A DNA stretch of 64,000 nt from Sternotherus odoratus (GCA_032164245.1 JAVMKO010000150.1:124001-188000); one strand, 5' to 3'; shown: positions 45,017-58,567, counted from the first letter of the stretch. The notes: generated from the sequence alone by a model not told the origin. Program-made: numbers and translations.

Positions 45017-46414
45017 CAGGGGTTGGCAACCTATGGCAGGGGTGCCAAAGACGTCACACAAGCCAATTTTTACTGGCACGCCTGCAGTGTGTGATTAAAA
45101 ATCCTTCCAAGCCCGGCCTGCTCTTCTCCACTCCCCGCCAGGACAGGGTGCCCCCCGTGCCCCCTTCTGCTGGAAGCTTGGTCCTGCCCAGCTCCCCTGC
45201 CTCTTCCTGCAGTATGGAGGGTTCCTGCTCCTCCTCTCCATCTGTTCTGCCTGCTGGCAGATGGCCCTTGCCGGGGAGGGGCACAAATGGAGTTGCTGCA
45301 TGTTGGGTGCTCCAGGCTGGCTGAGGAAGAGAAGAAGGGGGCAGGGCCTTGGGGAAGGGGGTGGAATTGGGACATATGCCCTCCAGTCCCCTTCCATGAG
45401 CTGCTCAGGGCAGGGGACTGGGAGCACCCCCAGGACCCCAGCCCACACCCTCTGCCCTGACCCCCCCAAAGCCTTCTGCCCTGCAGCCCAGGCCCTGCTC
45501 TATACCCCCAACCCCTACTCTGACCCTGTACACCCCCCCACAAAGCCCTCTGCTTGACTCCTTCACGCTCCCATGACCCCAGCCCTGACTCTGGCACCCC
45601 CCACATACCCAGCCCCCCATACATCCTGACTCTTGCACCCCACCCACCCCAGTCCCACCTTGAGCACCAAATGGGAGCTCCTCCATGCCCCCCATTCCCA
45701 CCTGCAGCCTCGCACCAAATGGGAGCTGACCAGGTAAGTGCTCCTCATCCCAACCTCCTTCCCCAACCCTAAGCCCTGTCCTTCATTCTAGTTCTTGGCC
45801 AGACCTCATACCCCAACCCCCAGCCTGGGCTCAGTGCACTCCCACCCTCAGTGCAGTGCAGAGAGAGGTGAAGAGAATGGGCCAGAACCAGGGAGAAGGG
45901 AGGTACCACTCTGTGGGCAGGGCCTCGGCCCCAGACCTGCAGCGGGCTCAGCAGGTCTGGCAGCTGGGATCCCTGTGGATGGAACCCCTGAGCCGGTGGA
46001 TGGAACCCCTGAGCAGCAGCGGGATGAGCTGCTCAACCCACTGCCGGTCTGGGGTCCCATCCGCTGGCCCCGCTCAGCCCACTGCCGGTTTGAGGTTCTG
46101 GCTGCCGGCCCCGTGCCAGCTGGGGTCCCAGACACAGGCCCTGCTCAGCCTGCTGCTGGCTTAGGTGAAAGGCAGTGAACTGAGCGGGACGGCGGTGTGA
46201 GATCAGCATTTAAATTTAATTGTAAATGAGGCTTAAACATTTTGAAAGCCTTGTTTATTTTACAATATGATAAGAGTTTAGTTCTATAACATAGAGACTT
46301 ATAGCGAGATGTTCTAAAAGAACATTGAAATGTATTACCGGCACGCAAAACCTTAAATTAAAGTGAATAAATGAAGACTCAGCACACCACTTCTGAAAGG
46401 TGGCCGACCCCCTG
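45017..46414. mobile_element. hAT-type non-autonomous element, about 1.4 kb
   Basis: Starts CAGGGGTTGGCAACCT and ends AGGTGGCCGACCCCCTG. It is flanked by CTCTAGCC (45009-45016) and TTCTAGCC (46415-46422). The ends resemble the 292-bp element at 3746. The middle (about 45100-46190) is GC-rich unrelated sequence, possibly a nested insertion. No transposase is recognised. Confidence 0.82.
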
Positions 46415-46422
46415 TTCTAGCC

Positions 46423-48164
46423 CAGTCTCTTCATCTCGCTCTGCACTGAGCTGAGGTTGGGGGTGCACCGAGCACAGGGCTGGGGGTGCAGGATCTGGGA
46501 GGGAGTCAGGGTGCAGGCACTAGGGTGAGGGAGGGGGCTCAGGGTTGGGGCAGGAGGTTGGGGTGTGGAACACTTACCTGGGACAGCTGCCATTGGTGTG
46601 ATGGGTGCAGGTGGGAATGTGGGGTGTCGGGGGGAGCTCCGTGTGGTGCTCAGTCCACAGTGACACTAATGATATGACTAGCCAGTGAAATTTGTATGTA
46701 ACTACTCAGTCAATTGTGAACCTGCCTATCATTATCCCTTTGAGATGATGCTGATGGTCACTTGACTTTATATCCCTGTGTGCCATGGATGTGTCCAGGT
46801 TGCATTAGCCAATCCAACCATCTGGAACTTGCAGGTGGATACCTCTGTATTGTGCCTGATTCTTGCACAGCTCTACAAGACTGGCAGATGTAGATACCTG
46901 CCCCTCTCCTTCACTAGCACTAATACCAGGCCAGGCTAGGGCTGGGTCGAGAGAGAGCTGCAGGTTTCCCATGTTGTTTCATGCTCCCTTTTTTTTGACC
47001 AGTTTCTCCTGTGCACCAACTTGGCCTATTTCTGTATTTGTGAGCTTGGCTAGGTCAGTCAGACTGTTAATCTGAGGGTCCAGGCTTCAAATCCCTGCTC
47101 AGTTGATGAAATATGCACTAAGAAATTAAATATGGGTGTCTTTCATGTCACTTTATCTCTTCAGGATATTGCATTTCCTAAGAAGAACCTTTTTGTGTTT
47201 TGTACTTAAAATACTGCACAGGATCTTTTCGGGGGGGATAAGGCAAAACGCCACATTTATTAATAATACATGCAATAATCAATACTATCATATGCATATG
47301 ATCTATATCACACTCACGCGCTCACACACACACAGACAAACATACTCCGTCTTGCCATTGTTACGAACGAGTTGCTCCCCTTAACTGCACTGGCCAGGTG
47401 AGTTAGGTGGGAGGGGTGGAGCCGGGCTATGCCGATCCAGATCGATGCTCTGAAGTTGACAAGATGAGACCAGGGGTCTTCTGCAAAACACCTCACTTTT
47501 ATAGCAGCTTCTCTCCTAGGCAAATCTGTCCCAGAATCACTGGATCTGTGCCAGTTGGTCCTTTGTGTCTCTGGTTGTTGTCCCACTGCTCCAGAGAGGG
47601 TGTTCCAAAAAGAAAGTGCTCACTTCTAACCCCCAGGCCCTCAATATGTCTGAGCTTCTTTAGTCAGCCCACTTTACACATTTGATTGTCCTTGCTTCTG
47701 GCTCCCATCCCCTCTCCAAGGGTTGCGGCTATCTGGAGGTGCCTGCCTTCCAGGCCTTCCTCATTCACATCTTGTTAATTCAACAGGGCAATTGATTACA
47801 AAGTGGGGGAAAATCCTATTCTACTTCTAGCAAAAATACATTTTTCTTCTACCTTAATTATCCTACCTTAGGGGCTACCCAAAAGTTTAACACAGAGTTT
47901 CTAACACAAGGTTATATGAAAAGTTAACACAAAAGTCATATAAAAGTTACACAAAAATGCACAGATTTATCTACATGTGTGTGGGGTTGAAGGAGCAACT
48001 TCCTGTCATCCAGGCTGGAGAATAAAGGCCTCTGGGCATGTAGCATGTTCCTCCCCTGCACACACTACACAACTACACCCAATAGCCCTAAGAAATTAGA
48101 ATCACCTGCTGCCTTCCCCTGTCCTGCTGGATCCCCAAAGGAGAGAGTAGAGAGAGAGTGCCAC
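46423..48164. other. Intergenic with tRNA remnant and repeats
   Basis: Old repeat-like sequence. A CAC-rich patch at about 47311-47335 is a short microsatellite. Nothing coding is recognised apart from the tRNA-Lys remnant listed separately. Confidence 0.3.
47043..47103 (+). pseudogene. tRNA-Lys remnant
   Basis: AGCTTGGCTAGGTCAGTCAG, then GTTAATCTGAGGGTCCAGG and TTCAAATCCCTGCTCAG, recall tRNA-Lys with part of the D- and anticodon arms deleted. Confidence 0.5.
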
Positions 48165-48706
48165 AGAGATTGCTGTGTTGTGCTTTGCTGAGCCAGTGAG
48201 AAAAGTGGGAGCTGATGTCGAGCTTTCCCCTTTCCCAAGGATTGGTTGCTTCCAGCAGCTGCCTGAACATAGAGATGGAGTGCCAACACATTCACCCTTC
48301 CACAACACACACACACACTTTCTCTCTCTCTGTCCTGCCACACACACACTTCAGTTGAAAAGCAGCTGGCAATCTAGTAGGATGCTCATGGAACAACGGG
48401 ATAGAGAAACCTGCATCATGTGATGCTGTACCGGCCCATGAGCCATTGCAAACCCTTCCCAAAACACCCTGCAGCCAGTTGCACAGTATGATAGTTACCC
48501 ACAGTGCACTGCTCTCTGGGGAAATGCAAGAGTTGCTAGAGCGGTGCAGTCTGTGGTGACACAAGGAGCCTAGTTTTGAATTATAACACTTTAACTAAAG
48601 CAGCATAACTTTGCTGTGTAGACATAGCCTGAGAATGAGACAAGATTTAGCTCCCATTCACACAAAGGATGCTCAGGCACTGAAACTAAAGAACCAGGTT
48701 TTCCTC

Positions 48707-48786
48707 TGTAGTTGACAGGACTTGAACCTGTGCAGAGAGACCCCACTAGATTTCAAGTCTATTGCAAACCACTCAGCCACAACTAC
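48707..48786 (-). pseudogene. tRNA-Ser (TGA) pseudogene
   Basis: Inverted partner of 38152. It keeps GTAGTTGTGGCTGAGTGG, anticodon loop CTTGAAA and acceptor pairing, but the D-arm is short by two bases (TTTGCAATAGAC). No TTTT tract follows. It may still fold partly. Confidence 0.75.
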
Positions 48787-49261
48787 TTACTTGATTGTTA
48801 CTTTTCATGACACTAGTTTTTTTCTCACTGAGTGATCACTTCCAATTGTTTCCTCAGACCAGGTTCCACAACACACTCACTGCTGTGCCATTGTGTAAGT
48901 CTGTCCATGGTTGACCAGCAAGAATTCCTGCCCCTTTCCTGTCTGGCTGGACCATAATGAGAGCTTGTTTGTGGTTAATTAGGTTGCTGTCGAATGGTCC
49001 TTAATGATTTGCACCAGCTGCTCCTCAGCTTCCCTGGGGCACCGATACTGTGTCTGAGGGGTCCCCATTCACCTACAATTCTAACACAAGCATCTATTTT
49101 TCCACATTCTTTTTCATCCAGACTGTTGTAAATTTTACACACCATGCTTCCCTCTGGTCGGCTGTAAGAGCCGCAATTGTCTCATTCTTCCCCCTCTCCA
49201 CAATATTGTTATATCTTTTTGTGGATAAATATGGAGGAAGATCTTCTAATCTTCAGCGAGA

Positions 49262-49600
49262 GCCTCAAGGTAAATCAATTATAATATTATTTTTAAATTG
49301 CCAATCTATGCCCAGAATGACTTTGTTAGTCATCAACTTGGTTTGAATTAAATCCCCTGATGTCTTGAAGCATGAAACTGAAAAAGGGAAACCCTGCCCT
49401 GTAAATGGGACCTGTATCCATTCTTGTCCAGTACTGGGCTTTCCTTGGACTGATTGCAGGACCACTGGCTGACCCTTAATTCCTTTTGGAGGGGTTGCTT
49501 TATTTAAAGAAACTGAGGCTCCAGTGTCAATTAGGGCTAAGGTGGGAGCTTGGTTCCCTGCTGAATGTAGAGTTGGGATCTTCCACCTGGTCCCAGGTCA
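49262..49600 (-). pseudogene. Retroviral aspartic protease (pro) remnant
   Basis: About 110 codons are open in one frame. The active-site motif LIDTGAS lies near 49510-49535 and a second motif ILGIDW near 49300-49320, at the spacing expected in retroviral proteases. Such proteases cleave Gag-Pol during maturation and act as dimers. It follows the gag remnant in the right order. The open frame is notable amid decayed surroundings but ends without a polymerase. Confidence 0.8.
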
Positions 49601-49989
49601 ATTTCTCTCTGTTTCCACTGCTGCGCTCCTCCATTATTCAGCATGGACTCTGTTCAGTGGGGACCTCCTAAACTTTACCAGGTCCTCCTCTACTGAAGGA
49701 GGAGGAGGGGGAGGCGTGCTTAGGCCCTCTACGTCCACCACATTTTTCCACTATTCTGCTTGTAATCTTGTAACCTCCTTAATAAGGTCGGTCATAGGTG
49801 CTAAGTCGCACTTTTCTCTATCTCCTCCCAACTGCATCAAAGCTCTCCATATTATGTTCCACGTCAGCCTTAGTGGTGTCTGAGTGGTCAGACTGCTGAC
49901 CTTCATCGTACCCATGAGATTTCAGTGACTCTGGGTATAGTCTACCTTTTCCCCTGTTACTTCCTCTGCCCTGGGATCATCCTCTAGAA

Positions 49990-50883
49990 CAGGGGTGGGT
50001 GAACATTTTGGCCCAAGGGCCACATTTGGTTTCAAAATTGTGTGGAGGGCCAGAGGGCAGGGTAGGGAAGGCTGTGCCTTCCCAAGCAGCCTGGCCCTGC
50101 CCCCTATCCAACCCCCACCCACTTCCTACCCTGTCTGCCCATCTCAGAACTCCCAACTCATCCAACCCCCCCATTCCTGATTGCTCCCTCTGAAGACACC
50201 CACTCTAACTGCCCCCCAGGACCCAACCCCCTATCTAAGTTCCTGCTCTTTGTTCCATGATCCCCCTCACCCCTAACCACCACCCCTGGGACCCCACCCC
50301 CTATTGAAGCCCCCCAGCTCTTTGTTCCTAACTGTCCCCTACCAAGACTCCCCACCCTAAGCCCCTGCACCCGCTTACTGTGCTCAGCAGAGGGCAGGGG
50401 TCACATGGCTGGTGGCACTCGGCCCGGCTCTGGCACCCCAGCCCAGGACCACGGGGCCCCGCAGCTGGCAGTGCTCCCAGCTCAGAAGCGTGGAGCCCCA
50501 TGGTGGCCGGCACTCAGCTGGCCTGCGGCACCCCAAACCGGAAGCGCTGGGCCACACAGCTTGTGGTACTTGCCTGGTGGCCCGACAGAGCTGGCGGCAT
50601 TCCCGGCACCCCAGCCCTGCTGCTGGTGGCACTCCTGGTGCCCTGGCTCAGAAGTGCGGGGACCTATGGCAGGCGGCACTCAGCTGGCCCACAGTGCACC
50701 GGCCCGGAAGCGCAGGGCTGTGCAGCTGGCGATGCCCTGGCCCAGAGACCCACGGCTGGTGGTGCTCCCCACACTCCAGAGCACAGGGCCCTGCAGCACA
50801 CCAGCCAGGCCCAAGCTGGTGGGCTGGGTAAAAAGGGCTGCCAGGCCACATGTGGCCCGCAGGCCGTAGTTTGGCCACCCCTG
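49990..50883. mobile_element. hAT-type non-autonomous element inside ERV gag, 894 bp
   Basis: Termini are CAGGGGTGGGTGAACATTTT and GTAGTTTGGCCACCCCTG, with flanks CTCTAGAA (49982-49989) and CTCTAGAG (50884-50891). The interior is GC-rich, with long artefact frames. It interrupts the retroviral gag remnant and is therefore younger than it. Confidence 0.88.
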
Positions 50884-51129
50884 CTCTAGAGTAATTCCCA
50901 TGGGCTCCAGCTTCCCTTTCATCCCACTGTCATTCGAATACGTGACTGTTGGTTCAATCATGGTTCTTCCTTCTTTATAGTGGGTCGTGGTCTGGAATGG
51001 GTTGTTATTTGCTGGACCAGTCCCTGGAGTTCCTTCAAATTCACAGGGGGGCCCGTCCGCCAAACCGGCATTTTGCCAGAGTAAAAAGGTGTCAGGGATG
51101 CAGTCCCATAAGAACTAAACACTATATGT

Positions 51130-51240
51130 CAAGAATCAGAGAGGTAGCCATGTTAGTCTGGAATAGCAGAGGTAACAAAGTCCTGGTGCACCTTAAAGAC
51201 TAAATAAGTTAGTCTTTAAGGTGCCACAGGACTTTGTAAC
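51130..51240. mobile_element. Short head-to-head Penelope terminal fragments
   Basis: GGTAGCCATGTTAGTCTGGA and, a few bases later, its opposite-orientation partner GTTAGTCTTTAAGGTGCCAC lie within ERV gag. Both match the terminal repeats of the Penelope-like remnant at 31.6 kb. Confidence 0.55.
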
Positions 51241-51550
51241 CAAACACTATATGGTTGCACATCTATTGGGAGTGCACCATGAATGGTTACTAAGCCGGCC
51301 ATTACCTGCATCAGAGCCCATCGGGTCAAGTAGTTGTCAGGAGTCTCATTAGGTTGCTGTGCGGAGGCAACTGCTTGGGTGATGAAATTGCATCTCCCGA
51401 TTTGTTCCCAGAGGTGGGGATCATAGTCAGGGCGCTATCAGTGTTGGTCTCTGCCATCCTTTCTAGGACAGCTCGAATCTCAGGGGCTGCGCATAGGCCC
51501 ATGAGTCTGTGGATTTCTGTGGTCAGTTTTTCCCAATGGGCAATCTGTCA

Positions 51551-53200
51551 GGGTTCTCTCCCCACTCTGAACTCTAGGGTACAGCTGTCGGGATCCACAT
51601 GAAACAAATCCCCTAAGCTTATTTTACCAGCTTAGGTTAAAACTTCCTCCCCATACAAAAGCTTCTTCTGGACCTGGAGGAACAGTATGCTGCCACCATG
51701 AAGTATAACCACAGAATGAGGGTCAGGGCCACTTGAAGCCCCCCCTTTCCCCCAAATCCCCCAAAGCCTACACCTCCCTTCCTCAGAAAGGCTTGAAAAT
51801 AAACAATTCACCAATTCTCCTAGGTGAGCCAATCCAAAGCCTGGATCTACACAATGGAAAAAAGTCAGTCTTTAAGAAAGGTTTTAATTCAAGGAAAAAA
51901 GAAACAAATCCTTTATAAAAATCAATGGAAAAGCACAGTCACAAAAAGAAGCAGAGGAAAATCCCCACACCACAGAGGAATCCCCCCTCTGCTGAGTTAT
52001 AAAGTTACAGAAAAAAAACATAAGGGATATTCCCCCTAAAACCTGAAAAATTCAGAAGAAAGAAATAAAAACCTGATATGCCTTGCCTGGCTTGTTTATT
52101 TGCTCCTTAGAAATACAGAACTTGATGGAGAGAAGAAAAGCTGGCTGATTCCTTTTTTTTTTAACATTTAAAAAGTTGGTCTGAATTGTGTACTCAAATA
52201 TACATTGTAGTAATAAGCATAATAGAAATACCGAACCTGCAATAATATGAAAAACTTGTCTAGTAAATTCAAGTATAAGGCAAGAGGTGCAAGTAAGAAA
52301 TTTACTGCTTGTAGTATGCATGCTAGAAATGTTTTAACATACAACTGAAATAATTCTGAAGATCATTCCACATTTCTCTAATAAGTATAAGGCCTTGTTG
52401 CATATTTGAACTTAAATATTTTGCTAGTTAAACAAACAAACATACATACATGTGTTTCAATATATATCTAACCAAGATTTTCAAGTTATATGATATGCCT
52501 TGATCTTATTCTGTTTAGGTTTAACACTGGAAACTTTCTTTATAAAGGAAACGTTTACTGAAAAGCAAAGTATCTTAAACCAAATTTCAGTTCCGCCAAC
52601 AGAAAAAAAAGTTGTGAAACACCACCTCTCCCCCCCCCACACACACAATATTTTAACCTTTTTTACATGAAGAGGACTGAAATAGAAGATTCCTATCCAA
52701 TTCTAAATAAATATACCATCTAATGGTTGAATAGAAGGGTATTGAAAGCTGGCACTTTACACTGCTACTGCAACACTCACTCTTATTGCCAAGGAAAGGA
52801 ACATGGGAGAGAGAGAGAGATTTAATGACCTTTGTTTGAATTCTTGTTTTATGTTGCTCTCACAAAGATAACGTTTAGATCAGACATTCTGATGATTGAA
52901 AAGTTTGGGAAAGATTATAAACAAACCTAAATACAATGAGAACAATGCAAGACAAATCCATTAGGTCCTCTAACCAACCTTCTAAGGCTTCCCAAATGAA
53001 CGGCAACAGAACAAAGCACACAGACAAAAGCTTCCCTCCCCCAGATTTGAAAGTAACTTCGGTCTCCATTGGTCCTTTTAGTCAGATCCCAACCAGGTCC
53101 TTTCAGCTTCTTAACCCTTATAGGTAGCAGGAATTCTAGTCTACTGTATGATTATGACACAAGTATAATGGCACTAGTACACCACTGGGAAAAGGTGTCT
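51551..53200. mobile_element. Unclassified interspersed repeat splitting ERV gag
   Basis: Begins near TGTCAGGGTTCTCTCCCCAC, after which Gag-like coding is absent until about 53200. It is AT-rich, without open frames of note. The left boundary is fairly clear and the right one approximate. The type is not identified. Confidence 0.4.
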
Positions 53201-54444
53201 CGATTAAGGAGCCTCAGGTAATCAGCAATGCTTTTAGGTCTGAGGTGGATGCTGGAACCATAGTGGTGGTTATGCATGTCCCATCTTCTGCAGTAGTGAT
53301 TGGTGTGCATTTTTCAAGGGCGGCTGTGGGAGAGGGAGCACAACCACCGTGGGAGTATCCTTATGATCTACTGCCCCAAATATCTGCATCCCAATTCTCT
53401 CTGGGGTCCCATGCCTCATCTTCTCAATACAAATCTCCTTTAGAATAGATCTCATCTCTCTCTCCTGTCATTACTGCTGCCACTTGTCGGGTGGCAAACC
53501 CCCATTTCTGCCTTAGGTTCTTAATAATTAACAGTGGCCATAGTTTGATGAACCCCATCCTTGCTACAATGTAAGTTTCTTTACCAAGCCTTGCAGGAAC
53601 TGGTTCTCTTTTTCTATTTCCTTAGTGGCTGTAACCTGATCTGCTAGGACTCTTTCCCTTTCTTTGCATTCCTGAAGTGCCTCTTTTAACATTTCTAATT
53701 GGCTTTGATTAGTCTCTAACTGGTCTCTAGTGTTCACTATCAAAACTTTCAAATTGTTCAAAACCTTCTTCTGCTTGGATCAATTTGGCCTGCAAGTTTG
53801 CTTTCCCTTCCTTGCTAGTAGCTAAATGGAGACAGCAATCATTACATTCTTCCCATAAAGGCCAAATTGCTGCGGCATCCTTTTTGCAGGACTGTGGGGC
53901 TTATATAGGAGGATATACTGGGCCAATCATTCCTCCAAATCAGAAATAGTGCGAACATCAGCCAGAGCTCGTTCAGTCCAAGGACTGTGACCGAATTTTT
54001 GAAGTATTTGTTTAAAATGTGTCATTTGTTTCTAGACCATGCATACATTCAAATGCATTCTTCTAACTGATTAACTTAACATATATTCCACTATCTGTAC
54101 TCTTTCAGGTTTTCTTTCTTTAACAGATCTACTTCCAGGGTATGATAGATCACAATAGTCTATTTGACCCTTTTATCACACAAAGTCAGCAACAGGCAAC
54201 AAACAACAACAAGAACAGCAGCTTCTCCATACAACGTTTTACAGAGCCTCTTTTCTTCTCAAAACAGACTTTCTCTCCTAGGCAGTACTGGTACAATGAG
54301 ATCGGCCTTGTAGATTGACCACTGTCTCTGATGTTCTTGTTGTGGTTTGGGGGAACAGAGCTCTTTTTACATTCCTTTCTCTCATGTGGTAATTATTCCA
54401 ACATGTTCATTTCTATATTACATCTAATTTTTAGCCAACAGTCT

Positions 54445-55900
54445 TTATTCCAGCTGCCTTTTCTGCAGCTCCAACAGATGCTGGAACATGTTGGTTTGAT
54501 CTGCCAGTAGACTGAGCCTTGCTTTCTGCTTTCTCTCATCTCTCTTCTGTTCACGCCTGTCCTTCCATTGCTCCCTTTCGTCCCTTCTCTGCTCCGGCTC
54601 ATCCCCTCTTTCCTCACGCTGAGTTACTGCTTTCTGGCCATCCAGCATTGATTGTCTCCAAGCCCTAATCTCTGCTCTTTTAGTCTGGGAGAACTGCATG
54701 AGCTCCGTGAACATCTCATCTCCATGCGTTTTTTTCACCATCTTATCTGTACAAGCCTGTGGGAAGCGGATGGGAGGGGGAGGCTGGGAAGAGTTTCAGC
54801 TGTGAGATAAAAAAGGGAGAGTAGTATTTATTTAAAAAAGTTCTCTTTGCTGACTGTTGCACCCCATCACCCAGTGCATGGCTGGTATCGGGGAAGACCC
54901 CTGCTAGCCAGATGTGAACAGCACAATGTCTATGTCCCCCTCCCCCACTGCAGTAAGAGAAGGCATGGACAAACAATCCCAGATGCTACCCACTAGCAAG
55001 ATTCATACCCCCCCCAAGTTCGAGGAACTACTAGGAGGATTTCTTTAAAGAAACAGACAACCATCCCACTAGGAACAGCCACCTCCCCATAGCACAGACA
55101 GTTACAGAATGGATGTTGCAAACACTGAGACCATAAGCTGCCAGACTTTTACAGCAGTTCCAGGAGAGATTTTTTCAGAGGACCCTGTAGGATTAACGTT
55201 CCATCCCCAGACATGTTTGCAGACTTATGTAGACAGTAGCAGTACAGTCCACTATTGCACTCCAAGTCCTCCGTGCAAAGTAATCATTAAAAAAGGGTTG
55301 CTTGTCAAGCAGGGACTCCATTGAACAAGGGACACTCACCAGGACTGCCTTGTATGCCTTCCCCATCTGGGATACCTTCTTGGGAGGGTTGAGAGGTTAC
55401 TGGCTCCAGGGTGATAAAGAGCTCCTGGCTTTTGGGGAGATAGGTGTCTCCGGTTGCCTGTTCTTGTAGACTCCTCGCTGTCCTACTCCTCCTCATCTTC
55501 CTCATCCAGCATATCCTCTGCCATGCTGATAATGACTCCATCTGTGGGGTCCACAGGCATGGGTGGGGTAGTTGTGGCACACACCCCTAGAATGGCATGC
55601 AGCTCATTGTGGAAGTGGCATGTCTTGGGCTGTGACCCGTAGCATCTGTTGGCTTCTTTGGTTTTCTGGTAGGCTTGCCTCAACTCCTTAATTTTAACAC
55701 AGCACTGTTATGTATCCCTGCCATGGCCTCTATCCATCAGGCCTTTGGACACTGTGTCATATGTGTTGACATTTTTTTTTGGATGCCAGTTCTGCCAACA
55801 CAGATTCATCTCCCCATCCAGTGATCAGATTCAGCACCTCCTGTGTGGTCCATGTGGGAGCTCTTTTGAGTCCGGGACTGCTTGGTCTCCTGTGCAGATG
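54445..55900 (-). pseudogene. Myb/SANT-like (Harbinger-associated) gene, decayed
   Basis: Minus-strand pieces occur in this order. A degraded Myb/SANT-like start is around 55900-55690. Then comes LRQAYQKTKEANRCYGSQPK with CHFHNELHAILG (55690-55590), an acidic stretch DMLDEEDEEE and SQELFITLEPVTSQPSQ, and a coiled-coil end (THGDEMFTELMQFSQTKRAE ... HLLELQKRQLE, 54741-54445). This is the layout of Myb/SANT-like DNA-binding proteins that accompany Harbinger transposases in reptiles. Frameshifts at the GAG repeats and stops in the Myb part show decay. A possible terminal sequence of the element lies near 56210-56250. Confidence 0.65.
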
Positions 55901-56518
55901 AGCTCGCCATGCTGGCAAAAGAGGAAATTAAATTCAAAAGTTCCCAGGGCTTTTCTTGTCTACCTAGCCAGTGCATCTGAGTTCAGAGTACTGTCCAGAG
56001 TGGTCACAATGGAGCACTGTAGGATAGCTCCTGGAGGCCAATACTGTCCAATTGCATCTTCATTAACTCAATTTTGATCTGGAGATGTCTATTTCAGCAC
56101 TACTCTGCTCGTCGGGAAGGAGCACAGAAATCAATTTTAAGAGCCCTTTAAGTCAACCGAAATGGCATCGTTGTGAGGCTGGGCACAGGGTTAAATTAAT
56201 GTAATGCTGCTGAAATTGACCTAAACTCATACAGTAGACCAGGCCTAACAATAACGTTGCAATAGAAGGAATAGTATAAATGTGATGTACCCTGGTTCCC
56301 AGTAGGAGCGGCAGACTCGAATTACTCATGGGACAATGGATTTGAAAGAAGGGACAAATGGTTCCTCAAAACATCGGTAACTATAAAAGGCAAAAATGGG
56401 CCCCTCATCTGGACAAGCTGAGGGATAATGGTGCTGCGCACAGTTCAAACAGCTTTAAAAGTTACTATGTGGGAATCAGCCAAAGTATTAAAGAAAAACG
56501 ATGTAGATAGCCCTAGAC
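55901..56518. other. Intergenic, probable end of the Harbinger-like copy
   Basis: The stretch around AATTGACCTAAACTCATACA and GTAGACCAGGCC resembles a MITE or Harbinger terminus. No gene is recognised. Confidence 0.35.
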
Positions 56519-57068
56519 CAGGGGTCTCAAATATGCACCTGGAATGGGTTGGCCTGGGGTAGAAAAAAGGTGGGAAGAGGCATGGCAGGGGCCTTAGGGA
56601 AGGAGTGGAGTGTGGGGAGGACCAGGGCCGCAAGGGGTGGTGTCAGTGATGTGGTCCTTGGGCCAATGTACTAGTCCAGCAGTTCTCAAACTTGTGAGAA
56701 CTGCGACTCTTTTTTCACAAACGGCTTCTTGGCATGACCCTTCTCTGTCCACCAAAAAGCCACTGAATTGATTAATTCCACATTCTGCGATGTTTCGACG
56801 TACATTCTGAGAGCTCCCGACTCTCTGCCGAAGTGATTGCTTCCGCTTTCAGAAGCACTTGGGCGGAGAATTTGGAGAGTGGGTATGTCAGCCGAAAAGC
56901 CGCCGAAATAAAAAAAATCATCAATTTGGCAGTTTCACGGCCTCAACAGGGGTTTGCGACGCCTCGGGAGGTGCTCAGTGACCCCCCAAGGAGTTGTGAC
57001 TCCCATGTTGAAAACCGCCATACTAGTACTTATGTGGCCATCATGGGCATTTTGGTTTGAGATCCCTG
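56519..57068. mobile_element. Outer hAT-type element with a nested one
   Basis: Starts CAGGGGTCTCAAAT and ends GTTTGAGATCCCTG. Flanks are CCCTAGAC (56511-56518) and TCCTAGAG (57069-57076). A second element sits inside it. Confidence 0.7.
56677..57020. mobile_element. Inner hAT-type MITE, 344 bp
   Basis: Starts CAGCAGTTCTCAAAC and ends GTTGAAAACCGCCA, with flanks TACTAGTC (56669-56676) and TACTAGTA (57021-57028). It inserted into the outer element. Confidence 0.75.
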
Positions 57069-57079
57069 TCCTAGAGGAT

Positions 57080-57612
<533 letters not shown>

Positions 57613-57774
57613 AAGTATGTAGGGAAGAGAAATATAAATAAATGTATTGAGAATGAATTGGGTACAAAAACGAATATACAAATTGCAGATAAAAGAAGGG
57701 AATTGGCTAAGAAAAAGAGCGCATTAAGTAATTATAGGGGAGAAGAACAGAGAGAAGCAATTGAAATGAATATA

Positions 57775-58112
57775 CAGTAAAACCTCAATTTAACGGACCT
57801 CGATTAAACGGACTTCGGATGCAACGGATAAAATTGCTGAGCAAGTCTGATGCATCCCAAATCCATTTCTTGTGGGATGGCTGCCGGCTCCCAGCTGCCG
57901 CCCGGGGCATGGCAGCGGGCGGGCTGGCTGCCGGCTCCTGGCTGCCGCCCGGGTCCCATCAGCGGGTGGGCTGCGGAGCTGCCGCCCCGACCCTCTGGCG
58001 GTCGGGCGGCTGCTCCAACAGCTCGCTTTTTTAATTATTATTAAATAACAGACTTTTTCATTTAACGGACACCCCCTCACCCGAATTAGTCCGTTAAATA
58101 GAAGTTTCACTG
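57775..58112. mobile_element. pogo/Tigger-type MITE inside R2, 338 bp
   Basis: Termini are CAGTAAAACCTCAATTTAAC and, inverted, CAGTGAAACTTCTATTTAAC. TA flanks both sides (57773-57774, 58113-58114). The interior is GC-rich with a mirrored repeat (GGCTGCCGGCTCC occurs twice). The R2 frame before and after is in phase once the element and one TA are discounted. Confidence 0.9.
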
Positions 58113-58567
58113 TACTAGTAGATCCACCCCTGAGGGAAAGAATACTGCCATTGAATAAGCATCCAGATATAGTGCAAGTGGGTGAAATTTGTAGGAGGGA
58201 AAAAGAGAATAAGAAGGGTAAAGAGATAGTGAGTAATTTAGAGGAGATTGAGGAATTATTGAAGGTGGAAGAGACTAAATCTTTGGGTTGGGCGAAATTA
58301 GTGGAGATTTGTAAAGTTTTAAATGAGGAGGGAAAAGAGGAAAGACAAGTAGGGAAAAGAAAAAGGGAGAAAAGGAAGATTGTTAATGGAGAAAGGAAGA
58401 AACAATCTAATTCAATAAGGAAGTATGCAACAAAAAAAGCTAAGTATAAATTTTATCAGCAGCTCTTTCAAAAGGATAGAAAACGACTTGCCCGGCTGGT
58501 AATGGGTGAACCGGATAAAGCTAAATGTGGAATACCAATTAGAGATATAGAAGAACATTATAGGGAT

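Larger units (their letters stand above)
49050..54100 (-). mobile_element. Endogenous retrovirus gag-pro remnant
   Basis: Reading on the minus strand from higher to lower coordinates: a coiled-coil segment (53761-53564, rich in L, E and K heptads) and a further Gag-like frame (53455-53270). After an inserted repeat comes a capsid-like stretch (about 51545-51295, with ETPDNYLTRWALMQ). After a hAT element comes a linker, and then a protease. Several stops and frameshifts break gag. No polymerase or envelope is recognised, and LTRs of this provirus are not identified. The class is not assigned. Confidence 0.65.

Noticed and set aside
49870..49915. tRNA-like text GTGTCTGAGTGGTCAGACTG
   Set aside because: No acceptor or T-arm pairing; it is within the retroviral gag remnant.
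50380..50889. Several 60-170-codon frames
   Set aside because: They lie within the GC-rich interior of the hAT element, which inserted into retroviral gag.
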